This document shows positions 29,875 through 39,795 of a stretch of 64,000 nucleotides of DNA, piece after piece. The notes below the pieces were generated by a model. It was not told the DNA's origin and searched no databases. It was given only the letters and a program-made list of their open reading frames with translations. A program made the position numbers and the translations under genes. This stretch comes from an uncultured Alphaproteobacteria bacterium. GTDB lineage: Bacteria > Pseudomonadota > Alphaproteobacteria > HIMB59 > GCA-002718135. The stretch lies in NCBI GenBank assembly GCA_902614395.1, contig CACMKW010000005.1, forward strand, positions 34,949 through 98,948, written 5' to 3'. How positions within the stretch are numbered: position 1 is the stretch's first letter; every line of letters starts with the position of its first letter.

Positions 29875-30893
29875 AAAAATTAAAAGGAGCATTAATCGGT
29901 TGTGGTTTCTTTGCAGAAAATCATATTTTAGCTTGGAAAGAATTAAGAAGTATAGAAATAATATGTGTTTGTGATTTAGATATAAAAAAAGCTAATAAAT
30001 TTAAATCTAAATTTAATATTTTACACTCTTATTCATCAATAGATTTAATGTTAAAAAAACATAAAATTGACTTTGTTGATGTTGTAACAACAATGGAGAC
30101 ACACTTAGATATTTGTAAAATTTTATCTAAATATAGAATTCCAACTTCTGTACAAAAGCCATTTGCTGAAAATTTATTAAATGCGAAAAAAATTGTTTCT
30201 TTATATAAAAAAAACAAAACTCCACTTATGGTTCATGAAAATTTTAGATGGCAAAGTCCTCTATTAAAATTAAAAGAAATTATAAATAAAGAGAAATTAA
30301 CTAAACCACATTATGCCAAGATATCTTTTAGACATGCAAATCCTGTTGGATATACCAATCAAACATATTTATACGATTTAAAAGAGTATTTAACCTTAGA
30401 CGTAGGAATTCATTTATTTGATTTAAGTAGATTTTTTATGGGAGAAGCTAAAAGTATTTATACCGTAAATCAAAATACGAATAATAAATTTAAAGGTGAA
30501 ACCGATTTTATATCACTTATACGAAATAAAAATAAAAGTATTACTATTGTTGATGCTTCTATTTCTTCAATAAAAAAACCTGATAGATTTGCTCAAACAT
30601 TAGTTAATTTAGAATTCTCTAATGGCTCAATAGATTTAGACTATAATTATAAAATTACATTACACAAAAATAAAAAGAAGAAGATTTATGATGGAAAACC
30701 AAAGAAATATAATTGGATTTCAAAACCTTGGGATCAAATTCAAGAAAGTGTAATCAATACACACAAACATTTCATTGATTCATTGATTAATAGAGTTGAA
30801 CATGACACTAGTGGTGAAGATAACATAAAGAGTTTATCATTAGTCTTCAATTCATACAAATCTGATAAATTAAGAAAAGAAATTAAAATTTAA
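29871..30893 (+). CDS. Gfo/Idh/MocA family oxidoreductase, D-apiose dehydrogenase-like (putative)
   Basis: KLKGALIGCGFFAENHILAWKEL, VQKPFAENLLNAKKIVSLYKKNKTPLMVHENFRWQ, LDVGIHLFDLSRFFMG. Confidence 0.85.
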   Translation: MKKLKGALIGCGFFAENHILAWKELRSIEIICVCDLDIKKANKFKSKFNILHSYSSIDLMLKKHKIDFVDVVTTMETHLDICKILSKYRIPTSVQKPFAENLLNAKKIVSLYKKNKTPLMVHENFRWQSPLLKLKEIINKEKLTKPHYAKISFRHANPVGYTNQTYLYDLKEYLTLDVGIHLFDLSRFFMGEAKSIYTVNQNTNNKFKGETDFISLIRNKNKSITIVDASISSIKKPDRFAQTLVNLEFSNGSIDLDYNYKITLHKNKKKKIYDGKPKKYNWISKPWDQIQESVINTHKHFIDSLINRVEHDTSGEDNIKSLSLVFNSYKSDKLRKEIKI

Positions 30894-30907
30894 TTTTTAT
30901 TTAAAGT

Positions 30908-33520
30908 TTAAATTATAAATTTTGATATTTCATCTCTTATTAATTTACTTAACAGACTGTAACCAAGTACATTCATGTGTAATGGATCTTCTGAATAAAA
31001 TTTTTCAAATCCAGCATCAAGCATAGGAGAGCAAAGATCAATATAACGCCATTGACTAAAATTCTCAATTTTGTTTTTAATCCGTTCATTTGCATCAAGA
31101 ATTGTATTTAAATAATTATTTCTGAATACACTTGGTTTAATGGATACAAAAAAACATAATGTATGAGGTAATTTTTCATTAACCTCAGAAGCAAATAATA
31201 TAAATTCATTTTCTAAATCTTCAGCACTCATTCCACTACCTATATCATTATCTCCAGCATAAAAAATCATCTTATCAGGGTTATTAGGGACTACTATTCT
31301 GTTAAAATATGTACGGCATGATACTAATGTGGAACCTCCAAATCCTAAATTTAATAAACTATCAAATGACAAATCGGTTTTTGCATTTTCCCAATCTTTA
31401 AAAGTTGAGCTTCCAAATAAGACTATTTTGTTATTTTTATATTGATCTGAATGTAATTTAATTTCTAATTCTCTTACATCTGCTTCAAATTCTTCTTCAA
31501 TAGGGCTAACTAAATTTATGTTACTTACTACATCCTCATTATTAATTTTATTTTTTGATGCTGATTTTGCTAATTCAATTGCTTCTTCAACATAAGATCT
31601 AAATGTTTTTCTATATTTAGATAGGAAATTCTCTAACTCTTTTTTATTTTGCATATCATTTACAAAATCTTTTATTTTGATTGGTTTTTTAATAACTGCA
31701 GAATAAATAGTATCAGAAATTGAATAATCAAAATTGGCTAATGCTATTGGAACAAGTAGTGGTTCAGGTTTTAATTGGTCTGCTAATAAAAATGCCCCTG
31801 GTTTTAATGGACCTGGAGAATTTGGAGTCAAATTATCTTCAGTTTCAGATGTCCCCTCTGGCGCAATAACTAAAGGTCTATTTTGATCAAAAATATTTTG
31901 AGTTTCAATAAATAATTTACTTTTTCTTTTCTTTTTTTGTTCTTGAGTTTCATTTAAATAGTCTGACTCAGGTGTATGAACGAAAATATAATCTAAATTC
32001 TCATAATAATTATATCTCCAAAATTCTGTATTTCTAGAATATCGAGCAATTCTTTGACCACCATCACCATATTTTGGAAATAAAATTTTTGCACTAATAA
32101 AATGACTATCTATACTAAATTGATGCCCATTAGCTAAACCATTTTCTTCAATACTTGCCAAATGATTATAAAAAAATATGTTTGTAGGCTCGTCTGGTAA
32201 ATTCTCTATACCTTTAATAACATAAGGTACTTGATCAAATGCTTTTATAAAATCTGAATTTGTTAATTTTTGTAAAGCTTGTTTATTTATTGTATCATAC
32301 GAAGTTGCTACTCTGTTGTATATTTTATTTAGTTGTTTGAAAAATCTATTTTTTCTTTCTATACCACTCAATGTATCAATCATTAAACTAGCTATAGATT
32401 TTTCATCATCGTTACCTGTAATTATTAAATCATAAATTGTATCGAATGCTAAAGAATGAGTTAAATGATTTTCTAATAAGTGAGGTATTGTATAAAGTTT
32501 TGAATTACTAGGTATTGTGGCAGAATTATCATCTAATAAAAATTGAAAAAACTCCTTTTCATTTTTAGCTGGATACGTTGTTAAGCCTGTTGAACTTTGA
32601 ATATAACGACCTAATTGCCATAATTGTCTTTTAAAAAATTTGATTGCCAATTCTGAATTGGTTTTAATTAAATTATCAATAAACTCATTTGAAAATTTTA
32701 AAATTGTTGTATCTCTTGTTGATTTCAATGAATAAGGTGACTCAATATCATGCAAACCTGCAGATAAGGATAATGCTACTCCTGGTCTAGCTATTGATCT
32801 TGAGTTATTTTCTATCTGATCATCTTTTAAATTTGTAAAAGAAGCTTCCACTTTACCTTTTAACAAAATATTTATTCCATCTGATTTAGTGCCTTCTAGT
32901 GTTATATATTCACCAGCAGAAAATAGCCTGACGTTTGCATAGTTTATTAATTCATCTAAATCGTTATCATCAAGAAAAGCTAAAAATGCAGAATTTTTAA
33001 TTCTTTTTGTATTTACAATATCTCCACCTGTTTTAACACCATCTGCTAAAATAATATTTTTTTGTTCAATGGGTTTTTCTAAATTGCGTGATGACCAAAT
33101 TAAATTAATAGATTCAAATAATAAATAAGAATAAAAAAAACTTGCATAGTCAGGATCTATATCTTCTAATTCTTTTAATTTTTCTATTTTAAAAGAGATA
33201 TACTCTGAATTACCTTTAATAAATATATCTGACATATATCTACCTGGTGCATTTAATCCTGAAATACCAAGGGGTGATCCAGAATTTCTTAGTGTTGCTA
33301 GATTATAAAAAACATTATTATGATATTTTACGAATTCCGCTTCACCTTTCAAAAGAATAAAAATTTGATCAGCAATTCCATGCTGTTCTGCAATTTTAAT
33401 ATCTTCACTACTTTTGTGAAATTCTGCACCAGAATTGATTAAATCTTCAGTATTTTTTTTTGGAGATAAAGAAAAACCTTTATCTACTAGTATTAAAGAT
33501 ATTTTTTCACTTAAATTCAT
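30908..33520 (-). CDS. multidomain protein: two cNMP-binding-like domains + PlsC-like acyltransferase + SGNH/GDSL hydrolase
   Basis: 870 aa; DQIFILLKGEAEFV and LFSAGEYITLEGTKSDGINILLKGKVEASF (cNMP-like); FFYNHLASIEENG ... PLVIAPEGTSETEDN (acyltransferase-like); VLFGSSTFKDW ... GFGGS ... YAGDNDI ... DPLHMNVLGY (SGNH blocks). Confidence 0.8.
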   Translation of the reverse strand: MNLSEKISLILVDKGFSLSPKKNTEDLINSGAEFHKSSEDIKIAEQHGIADQIFILLKGEAEFVKYHNNVFYNLATLRNSGSPLGISGLNAPGRYMSDIFIKGNSEYISFKIEKLKELEDIDPDYASFFYSYLLFESINLIWSSRNLEKPIEQKNIILADGVKTGGDIVNTKRIKNSAFLAFLDDNDLDELINYANVRLFSAGEYITLEGTKSDGINILLKGKVEASFTNLKDDQIENNSRSIARPGVALSLSAGLHDIESPYSLKSTRDTTILKFSNEFIDNLIKTNSELAIKFFKRQLWQLGRYIQSSTGLTTYPAKNEKEFFQFLLDDNSATIPSNSKLYTIPHLLENHLTHSLAFDTIYDLIITGNDDEKSIASLMIDTLSGIERKNRFFKQLNKIYNRVATSYDTINKQALQKLTNSDFIKAFDQVPYVIKGIENLPDEPTNIFFYNHLASIEENGLANGHQFSIDSHFISAKILFPKYGDGGQRIARYSRNTEFWRYNYYENLDYIFVHTPESDYLNETQEQKKKRKSKLFIETQNIFDQNRPLVIAPEGTSETEDNLTPNSPGPLKPGAFLLADQLKPEPLLVPIALANFDYSISDTIYSAVIKKPIKIKDFVNDMQNKKELENFLSKYRKTFRSYVEEAIELAKSASKNKINNEDVVSNINLVSPIEEEFEADVRELEIKLHSDQYKNNKIVLFGSSTFKDWENAKTDLSFDSLLNLGFGGSTLVSCRTYFNRIVVPNNPDKMIFYAGDNDIGSGMSAEDLENEFILFASEVNEKLPHTLCFFVSIKPSVFRNNYLNTILDANERIKNKIENFSQWRYIDLCSPMLDAGFEKFYSEDPLHMNVLGYSLLSKLIRDEISKFII

Positions 33521-33568
33521 TAATTATCTAGCTTAATAAATTTCCCTTTTTATTTAAAGAGAAAAATA

Positions 33569-34273
33569 TTATCTTCTTATAATAGACTTAAAAATATTAA
33601 TAAAAGATAATAGTATTATTTTTAATCTAAATATACTTACAATGGATTGGGCTAAATATGTCAATGCAGCAGCTCTTAAAACAGATTTACACTGGTACAT
33701 ATTCTCTTTAGGAACATATCTTTTAAGTATAGGTAAAGCTCTCTTAAAACTTGCATCAAATTCTACAGGAAGGGTAATCAAATGGATTAACACATTTGTA
33801 GATAAACATCCCATTATTATTATTGCAGCAATAAGAGTGATAAATGGACTTTTAGTAAAAGCAAATATTGATGGTAATCCTATAATTAATAAAAATGATC
33901 CAATTCTTTGAAAGATCATTGTTTTCTCAATTAATGATTGTCTAAGGATAAGTGGCTTATATTTTTCTTTATCTTGAATTGCATGACCAATTTCATGAGC
34001 AACAACGGCAATGCTTGTTATACTTTTTTTATCAAGTTTATCTGTAGCAATATGTATTTTTTTTTCTTTAGGATTGTAATGATCTAATTGCTGAATAGAA
34101 TTAATTGATACATTGGTAATTTCTTCTTCTTCAAGTATTTTTTTTCCAAGCTCTCTTCCAGTGAAGGGCATATCTGGTAAAATTTTATTATATTTTTTTA
34201 AAATATAGTTTACCCATAAACTTGGAAGAAAGAGCAGGATAAATGGTAAAAAATAGTAAAATAATTTAATCAC
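33569..34273 (-). CDS. zinc metallopeptidase (YugP-like)
   Basis: VAVVAHEIGHAIQD zinc motif, LPVEFDASFKRALPIL, RAAALTYLAQS. Confidence 0.92.
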   Translation of the reverse strand: MIKLFYYFLPFILLFLPSLWVNYILKKYNKILPDMPFTGRELGKKILEEEEITNVSINSIQQLDHYNPKEKKIHIATDKLDKKSITSIAVVAHEIGHAIQDKEKYKPLILRQSLIEKTMIFQRIGSFLLIIGLPSIFAFTKSPFITLIAAIIIMGCLSTNVLIHLITLPVEFDASFKRALPILKRYVPKENMYQCKSVLRAAALTYLAQSIVSIFRLKIILLSFINIFKSIIRR

Positions 34274-34356
34274 CTTATAAAAATAGGAATAATATTATTA
34301 AAAATCAATTTTATTTAGACTGGTAATATCAAAAATAATTAATTAATGCTTAAAAA

Positions 34357-35547
34357 GTGAAATCTAAATTTGAAAGAATTAATAGATTGCCCCCATATAT
34401 ATTTGGGGAGATAAATACATTAAAAATGAAACTGAGATCAGCTGGTAGAGATATTATTGATTTTGGTATGGGTAACCCTGATATGCCAACACCTATTCAC
34501 ATAAGGCAGAAACTAAAAGAAGTTATAGATAAGCCTGGTGTTGGACGTTATTCAGTTTCTAAAGGTATCAATGGATTAAGAAAAGCTCAAGCAAAATATT
34601 ATAAAAAACGATTTAATGTTAATTTAAATCCATCAAGTGAAATTATAGTAACAATTGGTTCAAAAGAAGGTTTAGCTAATTTAGCACAAGCTATAACTTC
34701 AAGAGGAGATAGGATATTATGTCCTGATCCATCATATCCTGTTCATCCATATGGATTTATGATTGCCGGAGCTAAACTTACACCTTTGCAAACATTTTTT
34801 AATGGACAGTTCGATAAAAATAAATTTTTATTAAATATAGTTAATAATTTAAAAAAATATTCTTCAATAAAAGTTATTATCGTTTCTTTTCCATCAAATC
34901 CAACAGCTCAGATAGTTGATTTAGATTTTTATAAAGAATTAGTAAAAATTGCAAAAAAATATCAAGTTTTTATTCTATCCGATTTAGCTTATTCTGAAAT
35001 TTACTTTGGTAATAATCCGCCTCCATCAATATTAGAAGCTAATGGAGCAAAGAGCATAGCAGTTGAGTTTACAACCTTATCCAAAACTTATGCTATGGCT
35101 GGATGGAGAATAGGTTTTGCGGTTGGAAACAAAACTTTAATTGAAGCATTAACAAAAATTAAATCATATGTTGACTATGGCGCTTTTACACCAGTTCAAG
35201 TAGCAGCCACTGCTGCTCTAAATGGATCTCAAAAATGTGTAGAAGAAATAAGGGAGACTTATAAAAAAAGAAGAGATGTTTTAATAGAATCTTTTGAAAG
35301 GGCTGGTTGGGATAAAATTCCAGAGCCTGAGGCATCAATGTTTGTATGGGCTCCTTTACCTAAAAAATATAAAAAAATGGGTTCTATGAAGTTTGCCAAA
35401 AATTTAATGATAAACGCCGATGTTGCAGTAGCCCCTGGTTTAGCTTTTGGAAAAGGAGGGGAGGGTTTTGTACGTATTGGTTTAGTAGAAAATACTCAAA
35501 GAATAAGACAAGCAGCTAAAAATATTAAAAGATATTTTAATACTTAA
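34357..35547 (+). CDS. class I/II aminotransferase (LL-diaminopimelate/alanine aminotransferase type)
   Basis: RLPPYIFGEINTLKMKLRSAGRDIIDFGMGNPDMPTP, VSFPSNPTAQ, EFTTLSKTYAMAGWRIGF. Confidence 0.93.
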   Translation: MKSKFERINRLPPYIFGEINTLKMKLRSAGRDIIDFGMGNPDMPTPIHIRQKLKEVIDKPGVGRYSVSKGINGLRKAQAKYYKKRFNVNLNPSSEIIVTIGSKEGLANLAQAITSRGDRILCPDPSYPVHPYGFMIAGAKLTPLQTFFNGQFDKNKFLLNIVNNLKKYSSIKVIIVSFPSNPTAQIVDLDFYKELVKIAKKYQVFILSDLAYSEIYFGNNPPPSILEANGAKSIAVEFTTLSKTYAMAGWRIGFAVGNKTLIEALTKIKSYVDYGAFTPVQVAATAALNGSQKCVEEIRETYKKRRDVLIESFERAGWDKIPEPEASMFVWAPLPKKYKKMGSMKFAKNLMINADVAVAPGLAFGKGGEGFVRIGLVENTQRIRQAAKNIKRYFNT

Positions 35548-35549
35548 TA

Positions 35550-36527
35550 TTAAACTGATAAAATTTTAATATAATGAGATAATTTTTCACCTGAATCCCA
35601 TGCATCACTTAGACTTTTTCCTATAACCCAGTCTCCACTTAAAAATAATTTGTTATCCTTAGAATTAATCCAATTTTTTTTTGAAATACTATTATAACTG
35701 ATTTTTGTTTGCGCAAATAGCCATCTGTGTGATTTAATAAAACTTATCTCATTTTTTATACCAAATGTTTTTTCAAATATTGATTTAGCGTATTTTTCTA
35801 GATCAGATTTATCAATGTTAATATTTTTATTTGTATATTCAGAACTCATATTTAATACCCAACAATCATCAGATAATTCATTAAATTTGATATTTTGATT
35901 CATAAAGAAACTAATATCTTTGTGAAGATTTAATCCTGCTTTAATATTTATGTTGTTAATATCTTTATAACTTAACATTACAGTATGTATTGGATCATAA
36001 GATGGTTCGTTAAAAATCTGAGTAAAATCAATCAAATCTTTTGAAAGTTCTTTTGATTGTAAATACGGTATACAAATTAAAACATAATCAAAATCTTTAA
36101 ATTCTTCCTTTTCAGAAAATAGTGAGAAGAGATCATTACTATTTTTTGAAATTTTAATTATTTTTGAATTTAAATAACTTTTTACTTTAATATTATTAAA
36201 AATAGACTTTGGAATAGAATTCATTCCATTTTGACCAATAATAATTTTTTTTCTAGTTTTTTTATTTTTTAAATAATCTGTTGCAAAATCTATTTCTATT
36301 ACTTTTCCTAAGTTATATCTACTTATTACTTCATTTAATTGATTTACAGAATGATTTGCTGATAGATAATGTGCACCATGATCAAAAAAGTAATTATCAT
36401 GCTTTCTAGTAGATACTCTTCCTCCTGGTCTCCATGATTTATCAAAAATCGTAATATTATGTTCTTGAAGATTATAAGCAAGAGACAAACCAGTCATCCC
36501 AGCTCCAATTATTGCAATATTTTTCAC
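35550..36527 (-). CDS. FAD-dependent oxidoreductase (renalase-like amine oxidase family)
   Basis: IAIIGAGMTGLSLAYNLQEHNITIFDKSWRPGGRVSTR, DHGAHYL, LFLSGDWVIGKSLSDAWDSGEKLS. Confidence 0.88.
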   Translation of the reverse strand: MKNIAIIGAGMTGLSLAYNLQEHNITIFDKSWRPGGRVSTRKHDNYFFDHGAHYLSANHSVNQLNEVISRYNLGKVIEIDFATDYLKNKKTRKKIIIGQNGMNSIPKSIFNNIKVKSYLNSKIIKISKNSNDLFSLFSEKEEFKDFDYVLICIPYLQSKELSKDLIDFTQIFNEPSYDPIHTVMLSYKDINNINIKAGLNLHKDISFFMNQNIKFNELSDDCWVLNMSSEYTNKNINIDKSDLEKYAKSIFEKTFGIKNEISFIKSHRWLFAQTKISYNSISKKNWINSKDNKLFLSGDWVIGKSLSDAWDSGEKLSHYIKILSV

Positions 36528-36528
36528 A

Positions 36529-36732
36529 TTAATTAATATTAATTATTTGAAAATTTTTTTTGTCTGAAGATTTAATTTTTTTTAAACCAAATTTACTACA
36601 TAGATTTTTGTATCTCTGTTTTGCTGGTAAGTTAATTGTTTTAAAATGTATATTATCGTGACCGAACATCATTTTCTGACCATTAATTTCATATAATTTT
36701 TTATAAATACTAGATTTTCTTCTGATAACCAT
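36529..36732 (-). CDS. hypothetical protein (67 aa)
   Basis: Short basic ORF adjacent to and codirectional with the FAD oxidoreductase. Confidence 0.45.
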   Translation of the reverse strand: MVIRRKSSIYKKLYEINGQKMMFGHDNIHFKTINLPAKQRYKNLCSKFGLKKIKSSDKKNFQIININ

Positions 36733-36735
36733 AAT

Positions 36736-36819
36736 TTAATAGAAAAAATATATAGTTAAATTTAAAGCAGCAAAGATAAATACTATCGCAATAGCTGCGT
36801 ATAAATTTCTTTTGTTCAT
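36736..36819 (-). CDS. tiny membrane protein (27 aa)
   Basis: Unlisted ORF MNKRNLYAAIAIVFIFAALNLTIYFFY*: single TM helix with basic N-terminus. Confidence 0.35.
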   Translation of the reverse strand: MNKRNLYAAIAIVFIFAALNLTIYFFY

Positions 36820-36863
36820 ATCTATTTATAATTAAAATTATACTTAAAAGTCAAGATACTAAA

Positions 36864-37721
36864 TTAATTTAACATTAATGATTTTAGGAAATCTAAGTTT
36901 TCAATTAATCGTCTTAATTCTTCTGGATCTAGTCCTTTTAAATTTTCTTTAAATAAATTTTGATAGTCTAATGTATCAATACGATCCGTATATATTTCTT
37001 TTAAAGAAATTGTATTTGAATTATCATAATCATAATTCCCAATTAATATTTTTGATAATGCAGGAAATATTAGTGATGTAGTTGTGTAAGTTGCAAATCC
37101 TATGTCTCTGTCTTCGTCTTGTCTTTTGTCAATAAAGGTAAAATAAATAGCTATTCTTGCTGCACGTGTTAATTCTGCTACAGATAATTCATCATCTTGT
37201 GATACATCTAAAAATGAAAAAGTTTCATTAATACAATTTGCAGGATTGCTATCACTATTACATGTTTCAATTAATTGAGAATTCATTAAGCTAATAACTT
37301 CACCATAAATAATTTGAAAGACACTAGGGATTGATTCACATTTTTCATAAATAGAATACTCTGATGAATTTAAAAAAGAATAATCTATACCATCCCAATC
37401 ATCCGGAGCAGTAACCTCAAGTAAATTATCACCATCTTTTTTTAAAAAATAATAATAATTTCCATCTAGTTCACCCCATTTGTAAGCTGACCAATCTTGT
37501 ACCCTTGATGTTTTGGACACATTAAAGCCAACATATGTCTCGTCAATCCACATACTTGTATTATTTGATATTATAAATACTTGATATTCTGCGTCACAAT
37601 CATCACTCCAAATACCTTGCATATCTTTTGGAAAATTATCTTCAAATATTAATTCTGCATTCAGGTGAAATGGTAATAATAAAAAAATACTAAAAATTAA
37701 TTTTACTAAATTATTCTTCAT
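36864..37721 (-). CDS. secreted protein with EF-hand-like motifs
   Basis: Signal peptide; FSFLDVSQDDELSVAELTRA and NYDYDNSNTISLKEIYTD resemble EF-hand loops. Confidence 0.65.
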   Translation of the reverse strand: MKNNLVKLIFSIFLLLPFHLNAELIFEDNFPKDMQGIWSDDCDAEYQVFIISNNTSMWIDETYVGFNVSKTSRVQDWSAYKWGELDGNYYYFLKKDGDNLLEVTAPDDWDGIDYSFLNSSEYSIYEKCESIPSVFQIIYGEVISLMNSQLIETCNSDSNPANCINETFSFLDVSQDDELSVAELTRAARIAIYFTFIDKRQDEDRDIGFATYTTTSLIFPALSKILIGNYDYDNSNTISLKEIYTDRIDTLDYQNLFKENLKGLDPEELRRLIENLDFLKSLMLN

Positions 37722-38220
37722 AAGGCATAACTCTTATTACATCTCCGTAAATAATTACAACTCTTTGCCCATTCGGAAGGGCATTATTATCTCCTTGTAC
37801 AAAAGCTTTTTCTTGATCATTTTGACAATTAGAAGTGTTATTACCACATTCATCAATATTCACTATATATTGGAAGCCATCATGATTACCAATTTTAGCT
37901 TGAATTACTGAACCCATAGCGGCTCCTCCAATAGTTCCATATACTATAGCAATATCTTGACACTTAGTTCCTAAAATTTCTTCTTCTCCACATATTTGAG
38001 AAGCTAAAAGACCTCCTATCATTGCTCCAGCAGTTGCTCCAATCCAATCACTTTCACCTTCAATTTTTACTGGAAGAGATGTTTTAATTGTTCCATATTC
38101 AATATTAGTTATTTTTTGTGCATCAGATTTTTTTACCTTATTTGGAGATGTTGTATTACAAGAGATTAGTGTAAAACTAATTATCAGGGGAATTACCAAT
38201 AATTTTACTAATTTGATCAT
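37711..38220 (-). CDS. glycine-zipper lipoprotein
   Basis: Lipobox FTLISCNT; ATAGAMIGGLLASQ and GTIGGAAMGSVIQAKIG. Confidence 0.8.
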   Translation of the reverse strand: MIKLVKLLVIPLIISFTLISCNTTSPNKVKKSDAQKITNIEYGTIKTSLPVKIEGESDWIGATAGAMIGGLLASQICGEEEILGTKCQDIAIVYGTIGGAAMGSVIQAKIGNHDGFQYIVNIDECGNNTSNCQNDQEKAFVQGDNNALPNGQRVVIIYGDVIRVMPYEE

Positions 38221-38316
38221 TAATTTATAAATTATTATAGTTAAAAATTGTCTAAAATAAGCAATTAATTTTAATAAATCATATAAATTTTATAATAACT
38301 TACTATTTAAATATTG

Positions 38317-39795
38317 ATGAAAAGTGTATTTTTAATTCTTGGAAATCAATTATTCCCACATAAACACCTAAGAAAATATAAATACTCAACTATTTTTATG
38401 TGTGAAAGTTTTGATCTTTGTACTTTTCAAAAACATCATAAATTAAAACTCATTCTTTTTCTGTCCTCAATGAGATCTTATGCCGATGAACTAAAAAAAA
38501 ATAAATTTAAAGTTAATTATATTGATTTAAAAAAGGATTTTAAAATATCCTACGAAAAAAAATTAGAAAATTTTATAAAAAAAAATAAATTCGAAGAATT
38601 AATTTCTTTTGAAATTGAAGATAAATTTTTTGAAAAAAAAATAAGCACCTTATGTAAAAAAAATAAGATTAAATTAACTTTTATACAATCACCCATGTTT
38701 TTAAATTCAAGAGATGAATTTAAAAATTATTTAAGTAAAACAAAAAAACCTTTTATGGCAAATTTTTATAAAATTGCCCGTGCAAAAATAGACATTTTGA
38801 TGGAAAATAATAAGCCCAAAGGTGGAAAATGGAGCTTTGATGAAGATAACAGAAAAAAACTCCCTAAAGATATTAAAATACCAGAAATGATTACTACAAA
38901 AGAAACAAAGCATACAAAAGTTTTAAAACAACAAATAAACACAATTTTTAAAAATCACCCAGGCCAAGTTGATAACTTTTGGCTACCTACAACTTATGAT
39001 GATGCAGTTAAATGGTTAGATTATTTTATTATTAAAAAATTTAATTTATTTGGTGATTACGAAGATGCAGTTGATACTAATAATAACTTTTTATTTCATA
39101 GTGTTCTAAGCCCCATGATTAATTTAGGTTTATTAACACCAGATCTAATAATTGAAAGAGTAAGAAAAGTTGAAAATAAAATTAAAATTAATTCTTATGA
39201 AGGTTATATTAGGCAAATTATTGGATGGAGAGAATTTATTAGGGGAATTTACCAAAATTATGATCAACAATTAGAAGAAAATAATTTCTTTCAACATAAA
39301 AATTCTCTAACTAAAAAATGGTATGACGGTACAACCGGATTAGATCCTTTAGATCACTCAATTAAAAATGCTCAAAAATATGGGTACACTCATCATATTG
39401 AGAGACTAATGGTTTTATGTAACATCATGAACTTATGCGAAATTAAACCTAATGAAGTTTATAATTGGTTTATGGAAATGTTTGTTGATAGCTCTGATTG
39501 GGTAATGTCACCTAATGTTTATGGTATGGGATTGTTTAGTGATGGAGGTATATTTAGTACCAAACCTTATATTTGTGGTTCAAGTTATTTTATGAAAATG
39601 ATGAATTTTAAAAGAGGTAATTGGAATGATATTATGGATGGATTGTATTGGCGTTTTATTGATAAAAATAGAAAATTTTTTCAATCTAATCCACGTTTAA
39701 ATATGATGGTCAATATCTATGATAAAATGAATGCAGAGAGGAAAAATCATATAATAATGAAAGCTAATCAGTTTATTAGTGATAATACCAATTAA
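38317..39795 (+). CDS. cryptochrome/photolyase-related protein
   Basis: LGNQLFPHK, MSPNVYGMGLFSDGGIFSTKPYICGSSYFMKM, GNWNDIMDGLYWRFI; ATG at 38317 preferred over listed TTG 38314. Confidence 0.93.
   Translation: MKSVFLILGNQLFPHKHLRKYKYSTIFMCESFDLCTFQKHHKLKLILFLSSMRSYADELKKNKFKVNYIDLKKDFKISYEKKLENFIKKNKFEELISFEIEDKFFEKKISTLCKKNKIKLTFIQSPMFLNSRDEFKNYLSKTKKPFMANFYKIARAKIDILMENNKPKGGKWSFDEDNRKKLPKDIKIPEMITTKETKHTKVLKQQINTIFKNHPGQVDNFWLPTTYDDAVKWLDYFIIKKFNLFGDYEDAVDTNNNFLFHSVLSPMINLGLLTPDLIIERVRKVENKIKINSYEGYIRQIIGWREFIRGIYQNYDQQLEENNFFQHKNSLTKKWYDGTTGLDPLDHSIKNAQKYGYTHHIERLMVLCNIMNLCEIKPNEVYNWFMEMFVDSSDWVMSPNVYGMGLFSDGGIFSTKPYICGSSYFMKMMNFKRGNWNDIMDGLYWRFIDKNRKFFQSNPRLNMMVNIYDKMNAERKNHIIMKANQFISDNTN

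Noticed and set aside
34357-35547. Aminotransferase as a novel pathway gene
   Set aside because: Clear member of the common LL-DAP/alanine aminotransferase family; ordinary metabolism.
38317-39795. Fe-S cluster photolyase (PhrB) assignment with cysteine ligands
   Set aside because: Family is clear, but I could not align the ligand cysteines with confidence, so no Fe-S claim is made.
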